DNA of 64,000 nt from Pollutimonas thiosulfatoxidans (GTDB lineage Bacteria; Pseudomonadota; Gammaproteobacteria; Burkholderiales; Burkholderiaceae_B). The number at the start of each line of letters is the position of its first letter. The stretch's first letter is position 1. The stretch is from the NCBI RefSeq assembly GCF_004022565.1, contig NZ_CP022987.1:3286001-3350000 (forward strand), given 5' to 3'. A model generated the notes under the pieces. That model saw only the letters and a list, made by a program, of their open reading frames with translations, was not told the DNA's origin and did no database searches. Made by a program: the position numbers and the translations under genes. Shown here one piece after another: positions 7,965 to 16,963 of this stretch.

Positions 7965-8581
7965 GGTTGTTCTTCTTTCTCGGATTTGGTGGACTGGCCG
8001 GGCCGCGACTCTTCGCCGGAGATCTTGACGTCCGTGGCCGAAAACACTTGCAACTGCCGTGTATCGTTATCGTAACGCATGCCCTTGCCATTCATGGTGG
8101 ATTTCCCGTGAACCACCAGCGCGGGCAAATCAGTGAAGACCAGGTCTTTATCGGGCAGGATGGTCAATTGTTCGCTGCGTACGTCCAGTGCCGGATTATC
8201 GCCATCGGCCACCCGGTGGACATGGGCATCGCCTTTCATGATGATGCGTTCGCCGTCCTGATCCATGATGGCGGTGTTGGAGGTGCCGACCGTGATCGGC
8301 GAACCGGGCTGCTGGCCGGTGGCCTTGGCGGTCGTGATCTCGTAGGAGTCGTCATCGGGGTAGTGCTGCATGAAGTCGCCTTCCAGCCGATTGATGGCTA
8401 CGCCCTCAGTGTCGGTGCGCACCATGACGAAATTGGACGCCCATGAGTCCGGCTCGTGGGTAATCCGGCGCGGCGGGTCGATCGGGATGGCGCGCTGCGC
8501 GTAGTCGGCCGCCCACCAGGTGCCGACCACCAGGCATATCAGTAGCAGGACGGCAACCAGGGCTGGGGCGCGCTCTTTCAT
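7961..8581 (-). CDS. lptC: LPS export system protein LptC
   Basis: A 206-residue bitopic protein: one N-terminal membrane helix (about 7-27) and a periplasmic OstA-like domain with repeated short beta strands. It receives LPS from LptBFG and passes it to LptA. It lies 3 bases after kdsC and overlaps lptA by 4 bases. The charged Lys/Glu-rich C-terminal tail is typical of variable LptC ends. Confidence 0.92.
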   Translation of the reverse strand: MKERAPALVAVLLLICLVVGTWWAADYAQRAIPIDPPRRITHEPDSWASNFVMVRTDTEGVAINRLEGDFMQHYPDDDSYEITTAKATGQQPGSPITVGTSNTAIMDQDGERIIMKGDAHVHRVADGDNPALDVRSEQLTILPDKDLVFTDLPALVVHGKSTMNGKGMRYDNDTRQLQVFSATDVKISGEESRPGQSTKSEKEEQP

Positions 8582-8584
8582 GGT

Positions 8585-9190
8585 TTATTGGATGGCCCCG
8601 CTCGCGCGCATGGCCGTAGGGGTAAAGAAGGGGCCCAGCTTGCCCTGGGCGGCCAGGATCAGGTCGCAGCATTCGCGCACGGCTCCGGAGCCGCCCGGCT
8701 GCGTCGCCATCCAGTGGGCAATTTGCGCGACGTAGACGGGTGCATTGGGTACGCTGGCAGCAAAGCCGACCTTTTGCAGCGCCGGCAGGTCGATGATGTC
8801 GTCGCCCATATAGCCGACCTCGGCCAGGGTACAGCCGTGTTCTTGGGCCAGGGCGCTGATGGCGCGCCCCTTGTCGCTGACGCCTTGATGCACGATGGCG
8901 ATGCCCAGCTCGGCCGCGCGGCGGGCCACGATGGGGCCTTCCCGGCCTGTGACCAGCGCAATGGCAATGCCGCTTTCGCGCAGCATCCGCAGTCCATAGC
9001 CGTCCAGCGCATGAAAGCCCTTGATCAGCTCGCCATGTTCGCCGTACCAGAGCCGGCCGTCGGTCAGCACGCCGTCGACATCAAAGGCCATCAGCCGCAA
9101 TGGGCGCAAGCGATCGATGACGGCTGATGATATCTTGGCCAGAATCAGGGCTTCTGCGGGGTGCGAAATACGTGGACTGTCCATAATCAA
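8585..9190 (-). CDS. kdsC: 3-deoxy-D-manno-octulosonate 8-phosphate phosphatase KdsC
   Basis: A 201-residue HAD-superfamily C0-type phosphatase. The nucleophile loop D-V-D-G-V-L-T-D-G has D37 and D39, followed by T-G-R-E, a conserved Lys in S-D-K-G-R-A and the metal-binding G-D-D motif. It hydrolyses Kdo-8-phosphate to Kdo for lipid A-core assembly. The start overlaps the kdsD stop by 4 bases, and lptC follows. Confidence 0.94.
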   Translation of the reverse strand: MIMDSPRISHPAEALILAKISSAVIDRLRPLRLMAFDVDGVLTDGRLWYGEHGELIKGFHALDGYGLRMLRESGIAIALVTGREGPIVARRAAELGIAIVHQGVSDKGRAISALAQEHGCTLAEVGYMGDDIIDLPALQKVGFAASVPNAPVYVAQIAHWMATQPGGSGAVRECCDLILAAQGKLGPFFTPTAMRASGAIQ

Positions 9191-10179
9191 ATAACCTTGG
9201 CGGCAAGCAGGTCGTGCATATGCAAAGCCCCCAATAGTAGCCCGGTATCGTCCACGACCAGCATCTGGTTCAGGCGGCCGGCATCCATGACGGTGGCCGC
9301 CTCGACAGCCAGGGCGTCCGGGGCGATGGTTTTGGGGCCAGGCGTCATGCCGGTGGCCACGGTCAGCGGGCGGATGTCGCCGTGACGGGCGATCAGCCGG
9401 CGCAGGTCTCCGTCGGTGAAGATGCCCGCCGGCTGCTTGTTGTCGTCAATAACGATGGTCATGCCCATGCCCTTGGTGGACATCTCGACCAGCGCATCGG
9501 CCACTGGGGTGTCCAGGTGCACGATAGGCAGGGCCTCGCCCTGGCGCATGACGTCACGCACACGGGTAAGCAGGCGGCGGCCCAGCGCCCCGCCGGGGTG
9601 CGAGCGGGCGAAGTCTTCGCGGCTGAACCCGCGCGCTTCCAGGCAGGCGACCGCCAGGGCATCGCCCAGTACCAGGGCTGCGGTCGTGCTGGCAGTCGGA
9701 GCAAGGTTAAGGGGGCAGGCCTCTTGGGCTACGTGAGCGTCCAGATGCAGGTCGGCGTTGCGGGCAAGTTCCGACTGCGCATGGCCGGTCAAGGCGATAA
9801 GCCGGGCGCCCAGGCGGCGCACCACCGAGAGCACGGTAAGCAACTCATGGGCGGCGCCAGAGTACGACAGCGCCAGAACAATATCTTGCCGGGTCAGCAT
9901 GCCCAGGTCGCCATGTATGGCTTCGGCCCCGTGCATGAAGAAGGCCGGTGTGCCGGTCGAGGCCAGCGTGGCGGCGATTTTCTTGGCAATATGGCCGGAT
10001 TTGCCGATGCCGGTGACCACCACGCGGCCCTGGCAGGCGAGCATCATGGCGACGGCCTGCTCGAAGCTGTCGTCCAGGCGGGCATCCAGCGCCTGCAGCG
10101 CGGCAATTTCGGTCGCGAAAGTGCGATGGGCGGAGGCAAGCGTGTCGGGCTGCGCCAAGGTAGAGTGTTTTTCCATCAT
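9187..10179 (-). CDS. kdsD: Arabinose-5-phosphate isomerase KdsD (SIS + two CBS)
   Basis: A 330-residue enzyme with an N-terminal SIS domain (loops G-I-G-K-S-G-H and S-Y-S-G) and a C-terminal pair of CBS domains from about 215. It interconverts ribulose 5-phosphate and arabinose 5-phosphate, the first committed step to Kdo. It is the first gene of the kdsD-kdsC-lptC-lptA-lptB run, divergent from apt across 70 bases. Confidence 0.95.
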   Translation of the reverse strand: MMEKHSTLAQPDTLASAHRTFATEIAALQALDARLDDSFEQAVAMMLACQGRVVVTGIGKSGHIAKKIAATLASTGTPAFFMHGAEAIHGDLGMLTRQDIVLALSYSGAAHELLTVLSVVRRLGARLIALTGHAQSELARNADLHLDAHVAQEACPLNLAPTASTTAALVLGDALAVACLEARGFSREDFARSHPGGALGRRLLTRVRDVMRQGEALPIVHLDTPVADALVEMSTKGMGMTIVIDDNKQPAGIFTDGDLRRLIARHGDIRPLTVATGMTPGPKTIAPDALAVEAATVMDAGRLNQMLVVDDTGLLLGALHMHDLLAAKVI

Positions 10180-10249
10180 GGGATTTTAAACGCTGCCGCT
10201 CCTGTTATAGTTATTCCCTGGCATCCCCCCCCTGCTACTGGCAATTTAC

Positions 10250-10801
10250 ATGCATATTGATCCCGCCGTCTACGTCCGTAGCGCGATTCGCAGTGTCCCC
10301 GATTGGCCCAAGCCCGGCATTACCTTCCGCGATATCACGCCGGTTTTGCAAGACCCGCGCTCGTTCCGTGTCTTGATCGACCTGTTTGTCTACCGCTATA
10401 TGCGTCAGCGGCTGGATCTGGTGGCGGGCATCGATGCGCGCGGCTTCATATTGGGCTCGGTGCTGGCTTACGAGTTGAACCTGGGCTTTGTGCCGGTGCG
10501 CAAGAAAGGCAAGCTGCCGTTCCAGACTGTAGCCGAAGAGTATTCCCTGGAATATGGCAATGCCACCGTCGAGATGCATACCGATTCGGTAAGGCCGGGC
10601 CAGCGTGTGCTCTTGATCGACGATCTTATCGCCACGGGCGGCACCATGGTGGCGGCATCCAAGCTGTTGCAGCGCTTGGGCGCCAACGTGATCGAAGCGG
10701 CCGCCATCATCGACCTGCCTTATCTGGGCGGTTCGCAGGCCCTGAAAGACACGGGCCTGCCCATTTACACCGTCTGCAGTTTCGACGAAGGCGCAGCCTA
10801 G
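10250..10801 (+). CDS. apt: Adenine phosphoribosyltransferase
   Basis: A 183-residue type-I phosphoribosyltransferase. The N-terminal block D-W-P-K-P-G-I-x-F-R-D-I-T is at 18-30, the R-K-K-G-K-L-P flexible loop at 84-90 and the PRPP-binding motif V-L-L-I-D-D-L-I-A-T-G-G-T at 120-132. It salvages adenine to AMP. It is transcribed alone, convergent with the DUF3683 gene after 16 bases. Confidence 0.96.
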   Translation: MHIDPAVYVRSAIRSVPDWPKPGITFRDITPVLQDPRSFRVLIDLFVYRYMRQRLDLVAGIDARGFILGSVLAYELNLGFVPVRKKGKLPFQTVAEEYSLEYGNATVEMHTDSVRPGQRVLLIDDLIATGGTMVAASKLLQRLGANVIEAAAIIDLPYLGGSQALKDTGLPIYTVCSFDEGAA

Positions 10802-10817
10802 GCAGGCCTGGGCTTCC

Positions 10818-13800
10818 CTAGACCAGCACGCGTTCGATGCCGCCGGTATTGGCATCGCGCACGTAATCCTGCATCCAGCCTTCTCCAAGGATGTGCCGCG
10901 CCATCTCGACCACGATGTAGTCGGCCTCCATGCCGGTATCGCCCTGATAGCGCGACAGACCTTGCAGGCATGAAGGGCACGAGGTCAGTATCTTGACATC
11001 GCCGGTGTAGCCGTCGGCGCGTATCTCGTTCGTGTTCTTGGCCAGCTCTTCCTGCTTGCGAAAGCGCACCTGGGTGGAAATGTCGGGGCGCGAGACGGCC
11101 AGCGTGCCGGACTCCCCGCAGCAGCGGTCGGTCTTGATGGCTGTGTCGCCCACCAGCGCCTTGACGGTCTTCATGGGTTCCTGCAGCTTCATCGGCGTAT
11201 GGCAGGGATCGTGGTACATGTAGCGCACCCCTTGCACCCCTTGTATCTGTATGCCTTTTTCCAGCAGGTATTCGTGTATGTCGATCAGGCGGCAGCCCGG
11301 GAATATTTTCTCGAACTCATAGCCGGCCAACTGGTCGTAGCAAGTACCACAGCTGACCACCACCGTCTTGATGTCCAGGTAGTTCAGCGTGGTGGCCATG
11401 CGATGGAACAGCACGCGGTTGTCCGTGATGATTTTCTCGGCCTTGTCCGTCATGCCATTGCCGCGCTGGGGATAGCCGCAGCACAGGTAGCCGGGCGGCA
11501 GCACGGTCTGCACGCCGGCATGCCACAGCATGGCCTGGGTTGCCAGGCCCACTTGCGAAAACAGGCGTTCCGAGCCGCAACCCGGAAAATAAAAGACCGC
11601 TTCCGTATCGGGCGAGGTACGTGCCGGATCACGGATGATGGGCACGTAGTTGGCGTCTTCGATGTCCAGCAGCTTGCGTGCGGTTTGTTTTGGTAGCCCG
11701 CCGGGCATTTTTTTATTGATGAAATGCACCACCTGTTCGCGTATGGGCGCCTTGCCCAGCGTGGCGGGCGGATGGGCCACCTGTTTGCGCGATGGGCCGG
11801 CCAGCAGGTCGTGAGCGACCCGTTGTGCCTTGTAGCCCACATCTATCATCGCCTTGCGTGTGGCCTTGATAACGCGGGGATCCTTGGCGTTCAGGAAGAA
11901 CATGGCCGCCGTCGTGCCGGGATTGAAGGACTTCTTGCCCATGCGGCGCAGCAGTGCCCGCATCTCCATGGAGACTTCGCCGAAATCGATGTCCACGGGA
12001 CAGGGGTTGTAGCACTTGTGGCAGACGGTGCAGTGGTCCGCAACATCTTCAAACTCTTCCCAGTGTTTCAGGCTGACGCCACGCCGTGTCTGCTCTTCGT
12101 AAAGGAAGGCTTCGATCAGCAGCGAGGTCGCGAGAATTTTATTGCGCGGCGAGTAAAGCAGGTTGGCGCGCGGCACATGCGTGGCGCACACCGGCTTGCA
12201 TTTGCCGCAGCGCAGACAGTCCTTGATGGCGTTCGATATGGAGCCGATTTCGCTGCGCTGCATGATCAGCGATTCGTGGCCCAGCAAGTTGAAACTGGGC
12301 GTCCAGGCGTTGCGCAAGTCGGCCCCGGGCATGAGCTTGCCCGCATTGAAGTGGTTGCCCGGATCGATGCGCCGCTTGTAGTCCTGAAACGGCGCCAGCT
12401 CGGCCTCTGTCAGGTATTCATATTTGGTCAGGCCGATGCCATGTTCACCCGAAATCACGCCATTCAGGTCGCGGGCGATTTGCATGATGCGTGCGACGGC
12501 CTCGTTGGCGACCCGCAGCATTTCGTAATCGTCCGAGTTGACCGGAATGTTGGTGTGCACGTTGCCGTCGCCGGCATGCATGTGCAAGGCCACGAATACG
12601 CGGCCACGCAGGACCTCGTCATGGATGGCCTGGATCCGGGCCAGCACCGCGGCGCAGTGGGCACCGGCAAAGTGGCGCTCCATCAGCGCGCGTACTTCGG
12701 TTTTCCACGAGATGCGCAAGGTGTGGTCTTGCACCAGGTCAAAAATGGTGGCGTCGGGCTGGCGGCCCAAACGCTCGGCAAGCAGTTCGGCTTTGTGATC
12801 GCCGCCGTTTTCGGCCAGTAGCGATGCGCCCACGGTCAGCGGGGTGTCGAGGTTATCCAGCAGCCAGGACCAGCGCTGACGCACTGTTTGCAGGGTGGCT
12901 AAGGCGTCTCGGGTCCGGCCGGCCAGTATCTCTTCGCGGGTATGCTCGGCGTCGTCGTGGTCTTCGATCTTGCCCACGGGTAGTTCGCCGTTCAGGAAGG
13001 CTTCGAGCTCGTCGAGCAAACGTAGTTTGTTGCGCGTGGAAAGCTCGATGTTGATGCGTTCGATCGCGTCGGTGTATTCGCCCATGCGATCCAACGGGAT
13101 CACAACGTCTTCATTGATCTTGAAGGCGTTGGTGTGGCGGGCGATGGCGGCCGTGCGGGCACGATCCAGCCAGAACTTTTTGCGTGCTTCGGGGCTGACG
13201 GCAACAAAGCCTTCGCCGTGGCGCGTATTGGCGATGCGCACGACCTCGCTGGCGGCCAGGGCCACGGCATCGGCGTCTTCACCGACGATGTCGCCGATCA
13301 GCACCATCTTGGGCAAGCCGCCGCGCTTGCTCTTGGTGGCGTATCCGACTGCGCGCAGATAGCGTTCGTCCAGATGTTCCAGGCCGGCCAGCAGAACACC
13401 GCGTTCGCGCCCGGCGCCGTCCAGGTAATGCTTGACCTCGACGATGGAGGGCACCGCGTCGCGCGCCTGGCCGAAGAACTCCATGCAGACCGTACGGGCA
13501 TGGGCCGGCATGCGATGGAGTATCCAGCGCGCTGCAGTGATCAGGCCGTCACAGCCTTCCTTCTGCACACCGGGCAGCCCTGCCAGGAACTTGTCGGTTA
13601 CATCCTTCCCTAAACCTGCCTTGCGGAAACGCAAGCCTTCGATGGCCAGGATTTCGCTGCGCAGCAGCGACGCACCGGGCGCAGCCTTGCCATCAAACCA
13701 TTTCAGCTCAAAGCGGGCTTCGGGTGTGTCGTGAATTTTTCCCAGGTTGTGATCCAGGCGTGTGACTTCCAGCCAGTTCCCGTCGGGATCGACCATGCGC

Positions 13801-14759
13801 CACCAGGCCAGGTTGTCCAGGGCCGTGCCCCAAAGTACGGCTTTCTTGCCGCCGGCGTTCATGGCGACGTTGCCTCCCACGCAGGAGGCGTCGGCCGAGG
13901 TCGGATCAACGGCAAATACATGGCCGGCCGCTTCGGCGGCTTCGGCCACCCGGCGCGTCACCACGCCTGCGCCCGTCAGCACGGTGTGCACATCGGTCGG
14001 CACGCCTGGCAGGCGCGTGGCCTCGACAGGGCCAATGGCATCGAGCTTTTCAGTGTTGATGACAGCCGAACGCCACGTAAGCGGGATGGCGCCGCCGGTA
14101 TAGCCGGTGCCGCCTCCGCGCGGAATAATGGTCAGGTCCAGCTCGATACAGGCACGTACCAGCGATGCGATCTCGCCTTCCTGATCGGGCGTCAGGACCA
14201 CAAAGGGATACTCGACCCGCCAGTCAGTGGCATCGGTTACATGGGAAACGCGCGACAGGGCGTCGAACTTGATGTTGTCTTTATTGGTGATGCGCGACAG
14301 GCGGCGAACGACCTTCTTGCGCAGTGCCCGCGTTTGCGTAAATTGCTGCTCGAAGTCCGACAGGGCCTGGCGGGCAGCGGCCAGCAGTCCCCCAACCTTG
14401 GTGTCGCGCTCGGTGACGCTGGCATCGCGGCGCTGGTCGATTTCATCAAGACGATGGTTCAAGGCCTGGATCAGCAAGTGCTGGCGCTTGGGGTTGTCCA
14501 GCAGATCGTCCTGCAGATACGGGTTGCGCTGCACGACCCAGATATCACCCAGTACTTCGAACAGCATGCGCGCCGAGCGGCCGGTGCGCCGTTCACTGCG
14601 CAGCGCGGACAGTAATTGCCACGCCTCATCGCCCAACAGGCGCAGTACGATCTCGCGATCGGAGTACGAGGTGTAGTTATAGGGGATTTCGCGCAGACGG
14701 GGCGTGGCGGGGAGGGGGGCCTGGACGGCTAGCAAATGACTGGCAACGGGGGCGTTCAT
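10818..14759 (-). CDS. DUF3683 / FAD-linked oxidase / Fe-S fusion oxidoreductase (glycolate or D-lactate dehydrogenase type)
   Basis: A 1313-residue multidomain enzyme. Order: DUF3683 N-terminal domain (about 20-110), PCMH FAD-binding domain with G-G-G-T-G-Y-T-G-G near 214-222, FAD-oxidase C-terminal domain to about 830, two ferredoxin-type [4Fe-4S] motifs (C-L-R-C-G-K-C near 846 and C-T-V-C-H-K-C near 908), then two CCG domains (P-G-C-G near 1058, C-C-G-Y-P near 1093, S-C-G-T-C near 1136, C-C-G-E-S-G near 1212). It amounts to GlcD and GlcF in one chain. Substrate is unproven; 2-hydroxyacids such as D-lactate, 2-hydroxyglutarate or glycolate are likely. It is a single-gene unit. Confidence 0.9.
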   Translation of the reverse strand: MNAPVASHLLAVQAPLPATPRLREIPYNYTSYSDREIVLRLLGDEAWQLLSALRSERRTGRSARMLFEVLGDIWVVQRNPYLQDDLLDNPKRQHLLIQALNHRLDEIDQRRDASVTERDTKVGGLLAAARQALSDFEQQFTQTRALRKKVVRRLSRITNKDNIKFDALSRVSHVTDATDWRVEYPFVVLTPDQEGEIASLVRACIELDLTIIPRGGGTGYTGGAIPLTWRSAVINTEKLDAIGPVEATRLPGVPTDVHTVLTGAGVVTRRVAEAAEAAGHVFAVDPTSADASCVGGNVAMNAGGKKAVLWGTALDNLAWWRMVDPDGNWLEVTRLDHNLGKIHDTPEARFELKWFDGKAAPGASLLRSEILAIEGLRFRKAGLGKDVTDKFLAGLPGVQKEGCDGLITAARWILHRMPAHARTVCMEFFGQARDAVPSIVEVKHYLDGAGRERGVLLAGLEHLDERYLRAVGYATKSKRGGLPKMVLIGDIVGEDADAVALAASEVVRIANTRHGEGFVAVSPEARKKFWLDRARTAAIARHTNAFKINEDVVIPLDRMGEYTDAIERINIELSTRNKLRLLDELEAFLNGELPVGKIEDHDDAEHTREEILAGRTRDALATLQTVRQRWSWLLDNLDTPLTVGASLLAENGGDHKAELLAERLGRQPDATIFDLVQDHTLRISWKTEVRALMERHFAGAHCAAVLARIQAIHDEVLRGRVFVALHMHAGDGNVHTNIPVNSDDYEMLRVANEAVARIMQIARDLNGVISGEHGIGLTKYEYLTEAELAPFQDYKRRIDPGNHFNAGKLMPGADLRNAWTPSFNLLGHESLIMQRSEIGSISNAIKDCLRCGKCKPVCATHVPRANLLYSPRNKILATSLLIEAFLYEEQTRRGVSLKHWEEFEDVADHCTVCHKCYNPCPVDIDFGEVSMEMRALLRRMGKKSFNPGTTAAMFFLNAKDPRVIKATRKAMIDVGYKAQRVAHDLLAGPSRKQVAHPPATLGKAPIREQVVHFINKKMPGGLPKQTARKLLDIEDANYVPIIRDPARTSPDTEAVFYFPGCGSERLFSQVGLATQAMLWHAGVQTVLPPGYLCCGYPQRGNGMTDKAEKIITDNRVLFHRMATTLNYLDIKTVVVSCGTCYDQLAGYEFEKIFPGCRLIDIHEYLLEKGIQIQGVQGVRYMYHDPCHTPMKLQEPMKTVKALVGDTAIKTDRCCGESGTLAVSRPDISTQVRFRKQEELAKNTNEIRADGYTGDVKILTSCPSCLQGLSRYQGDTGMEADYIVVEMARHILGEGWMQDYVRDANTGGIERVLV

Positions 14760-14817
14760 GACTTGGCAGTAGAGGGCCCTGCTGACGGAGGAAGTGCAGG
14801 GGTGAACGCAGTTTAAC

Positions 14818-14829
14818 CGACAGCTGTCG
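14818..14829. promoter_or_regulatory. 12-bp perfect palindrome upstream of the DUF3683 gene
   Basis: CGACAGCTGTCG reads the same on both strands and lies about 60 bases before the DUF3683 start, in a 111-base gap. It could be an operator, but no regulator is encoded nearby and only one copy was seen. Confidence 0.25.
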
Positions 14830-14870
14830 CCAGTCGGGGGTTAAGTGCATTCGGTGCGGCCTTGCCTGGC

Positions 14871-15392
14871 TTAGAGCTTTCCGGGAAAGAACCACAACAA
14901 GGCGGCCGTCATGGCCAGGTAGCGGCAGAATTTACCCAGCGCCACAAAGAACAGGCTGGGCCAGAAGGGCAGCCGCAGCCAACCCGCCACGGCGCACAGG
15001 GGGTCACCAATAAAGGGCAGCCACGAAAAAAACAGCGCACTCGGGCCGATGCGATGCAGCCAATAGGTGATGTAGTCGTGCCAGCGCCCGCCTGCCTTGC
15101 TGCGCGGCTTATAGGGATGCTTTTCGCGCCAGCGTTCAAAGGCTTTCTCGGCGCCCAACCCCATGGCGTAGCTGATGGCGCCCCCCAAGGTGTTGCCCAG
15201 CGTGGCCACAAGCACGGCGGGCCAGAACATCTCGGGCGCCATCTTGACGTATCCGAAGACGGCAGGCTCGGACCCCAGTGGCAGCAGGGTAGCCGACACC
15301 AGGCTCACGACGAAGATTGCACTTAACCCAACACGGGGCAGGGCCAGTGCAATCAACAGCCAGTGTATTGTCGACTCCAACCAGGCTTCCAT
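14871..15392 (-). CDS. YqaA family (DedA/SNARE-associated) inner-membrane protein
   Basis: A 173-residue protein with about four hydrophobic segments and the DedA-superfamily features: an acidic/Gly stretch (P-L-G-S-E-P near 38-43), G-N-T-L-G-G in the re-entrant region and a cytosolic basic loop rich in Lys/Arg. YqaA proteins are small relatives of DedA flippases implicated in undecaprenyl-phosphate or phospholipid scrambling; function for this one is not shown. It is divergent from ilvA. Confidence 0.85.
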   Translation of the reverse strand: MEAWLESTIHWLLIALALPRVGLSAIFVVSLVSATLLPLGSEPAVFGYVKMAPEMFWPAVLVATLGNTLGGAISYAMGLGAEKAFERWREKHPYKPRSKAGGRWHDYITYWLHRIGPSALFFSWLPFIGDPLCAVAGWLRLPFWPSLFFVALGKFCRYLAMTAALLWFFPGKL

Positions 15393-15454
15393 AGGCCGCT
15401 AGTGTATATTTACATGGAATTTCCTGCTGTACTTCCTACTCACTCCCCGTCTTC

Positions 15455-16963
15455 ATGTCTACTGATTATCTAAAGCGCATCCTTACCTCCAAGGTGTACG
15501 ACGTTGCCGTCGAGTCGCCACTTGAATTTGCTCCGCAGGTTTCCGCCCGAATTCATAACAAGGTATTGCTCAAGCGCGAAGATACGCAAGCAGTATTCAG
15601 TTTCAAGTTGCGTGGCGCCTATAACAAGATGGCCAACCTGGCACCGGCCGAGCTCAAGCGCGGGGTGATCGCTGCCTCGGCAGGCAACCATGCGCAGGGC
15701 GTGGCGCTATCGGCACAGCGCCTGGGGGTCCGTGCGGTGATCGTCATGCCGGTGACCACACCGCAGGTCAAGGTCGATGCGGTTCGCGGATGGGGGGGCG
15801 AGGTCGTGCTGATGGGCGACAGCTTCTCCGACTCTTACGAGCACGCCAAGATCCTGGAAAAGAAAGAAAAGCTTACCTTTGTCCATCCTTTTGACGATCC
15901 CGATGTCATTGCCGGGCAAGGCACCATAGGCATGGAGATACTGCGCCAGCATCCCGGCCCCATCGATGCCATCTTCGTGGCCATCGGCGGCGGCGGCCTG
16001 ATTGCGGGCGTGGCCGCTTATGTGAAGCAACTGCGTCCCGAGATCAAGATCATCGGTGTGCAGACGGAAGATTCCGATGCCATGGTACGCAGCATCAAGG
16101 CCGGTCGCCGCGTCACCTTGAACGATGTCGGCTTGTTCTCCGACGGCACCGCAGTGAAGCAGGTGGGCGTGGAAACCTTCCGCCTGGCGCGTCAGTATGT
16201 GGACGATTACGTATTGGTCGACACGGATGCCATCTGTGCCGGCATCAAGGATGTCTTCCAGGACACGCGTAGCGTGCTGGAACCCGCGGGGGCGCTGGCC
16301 CTGGCAGGTGCCAAGCGCTACGCCGCGCAGAACAAATGGAAGGACAAGACCCTGGTCGCGATCACCTGCGGGGCCAACATGAATTTTGACCGGCTGCGTT
16401 TCGTGGCCGAGCGAGCCGATGTCGGCGAAGCCCGCGAAGCCGTATTCGCGCTGACGCTGCCGGAAAAGCGGGGCAGCTTCCTGCGATTGTGCGAGGCCGT
16501 GGGCAGCCGCGCCGTTACCGAGTTCAATTACCGGATTTCCGATGCGGAAAATGCCCATGTCTTTGTCGGCCTGCAGATCCGCTCGGCGGCAGAACCCGAG
16601 AAGCTCGCGAACAGCTTTCGCAAGAAAGGCTTCCCGACCATAGACCTTACCGGTAACGAGATGGCCAAGACGCATCTGCGCTACATGGTGGGCGGGCGCT
16701 CGACACTGGCCGAACACGAGCTGCTGTTTCGCTTCGAGTTTCCAGAGCGGCCGGGCGCCCTGATGAAGTTCCTGGGTGCGATGAACCCGAACTGGAACAT
16801 CAGTCTGTTCCACTACCGCAACCAGGGCGACGACTACGGCCGCATACTGGTAGGCATACAGGTACCGCCCGAAGACAAGAAAGATTTCAAGCTGTTCCTC
16901 GACGGCCTGGGCTACCCTTACTGGAATGAATCCGACAATCCCGCCTATCGGCTCTTCCTCTGA
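15455..16963 (+). CDS. ilvA: Threonine ammonia-lyase, biosynthetic (IlvA)
   Basis: A 502-residue PLP enzyme with the Schiff-base lysine K51 in S-F-K-L-R-G-A-Y-N-K, S-A-G-N-H-A-Q-G in the substrate loop and the G-G-G-G-L phosphate loop near 180. Two ACT-like regulatory domains occupy about 330-500, the arrangement of the isoleucine-feedback-inhibited biosynthetic enzyme. It deaminates threonine to 2-oxobutanoate for isoleucine. Its last 38 bases overlap the next gene. Confidence 0.96.
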   Translation: MSTDYLKRILTSKVYDVAVESPLEFAPQVSARIHNKVLLKREDTQAVFSFKLRGAYNKMANLAPAELKRGVIAASAGNHAQGVALSAQRLGVRAVIVMPVTTPQVKVDAVRGWGGEVVLMGDSFSDSYEHAKILEKKEKLTFVHPFDDPDVIAGQGTIGMEILRQHPGPIDAIFVAIGGGGLIAGVAAYVKQLRPEIKIIGVQTEDSDAMVRSIKAGRRVTLNDVGLFSDGTAVKQVGVETFRLARQYVDDYVLVDTDAICAGIKDVFQDTRSVLEPAGALALAGAKRYAAQNKWKDKTLVAITCGANMNFDRLRFVAERADVGEAREAVFALTLPEKRGSFLRLCEAVGSRAVTEFNYRISDAENAHVFVGLQIRSAAEPEKLANSFRKKGFPTIDLTGNEMAKTHLRYMVGGRSTLAEHELLFRFEFPERPGALMKFLGAMNPNWNISLFHYRNQGDDYGRILVGIQVPPEDKKDFKLFLDGLGYPYWNESDNPAYRLFL

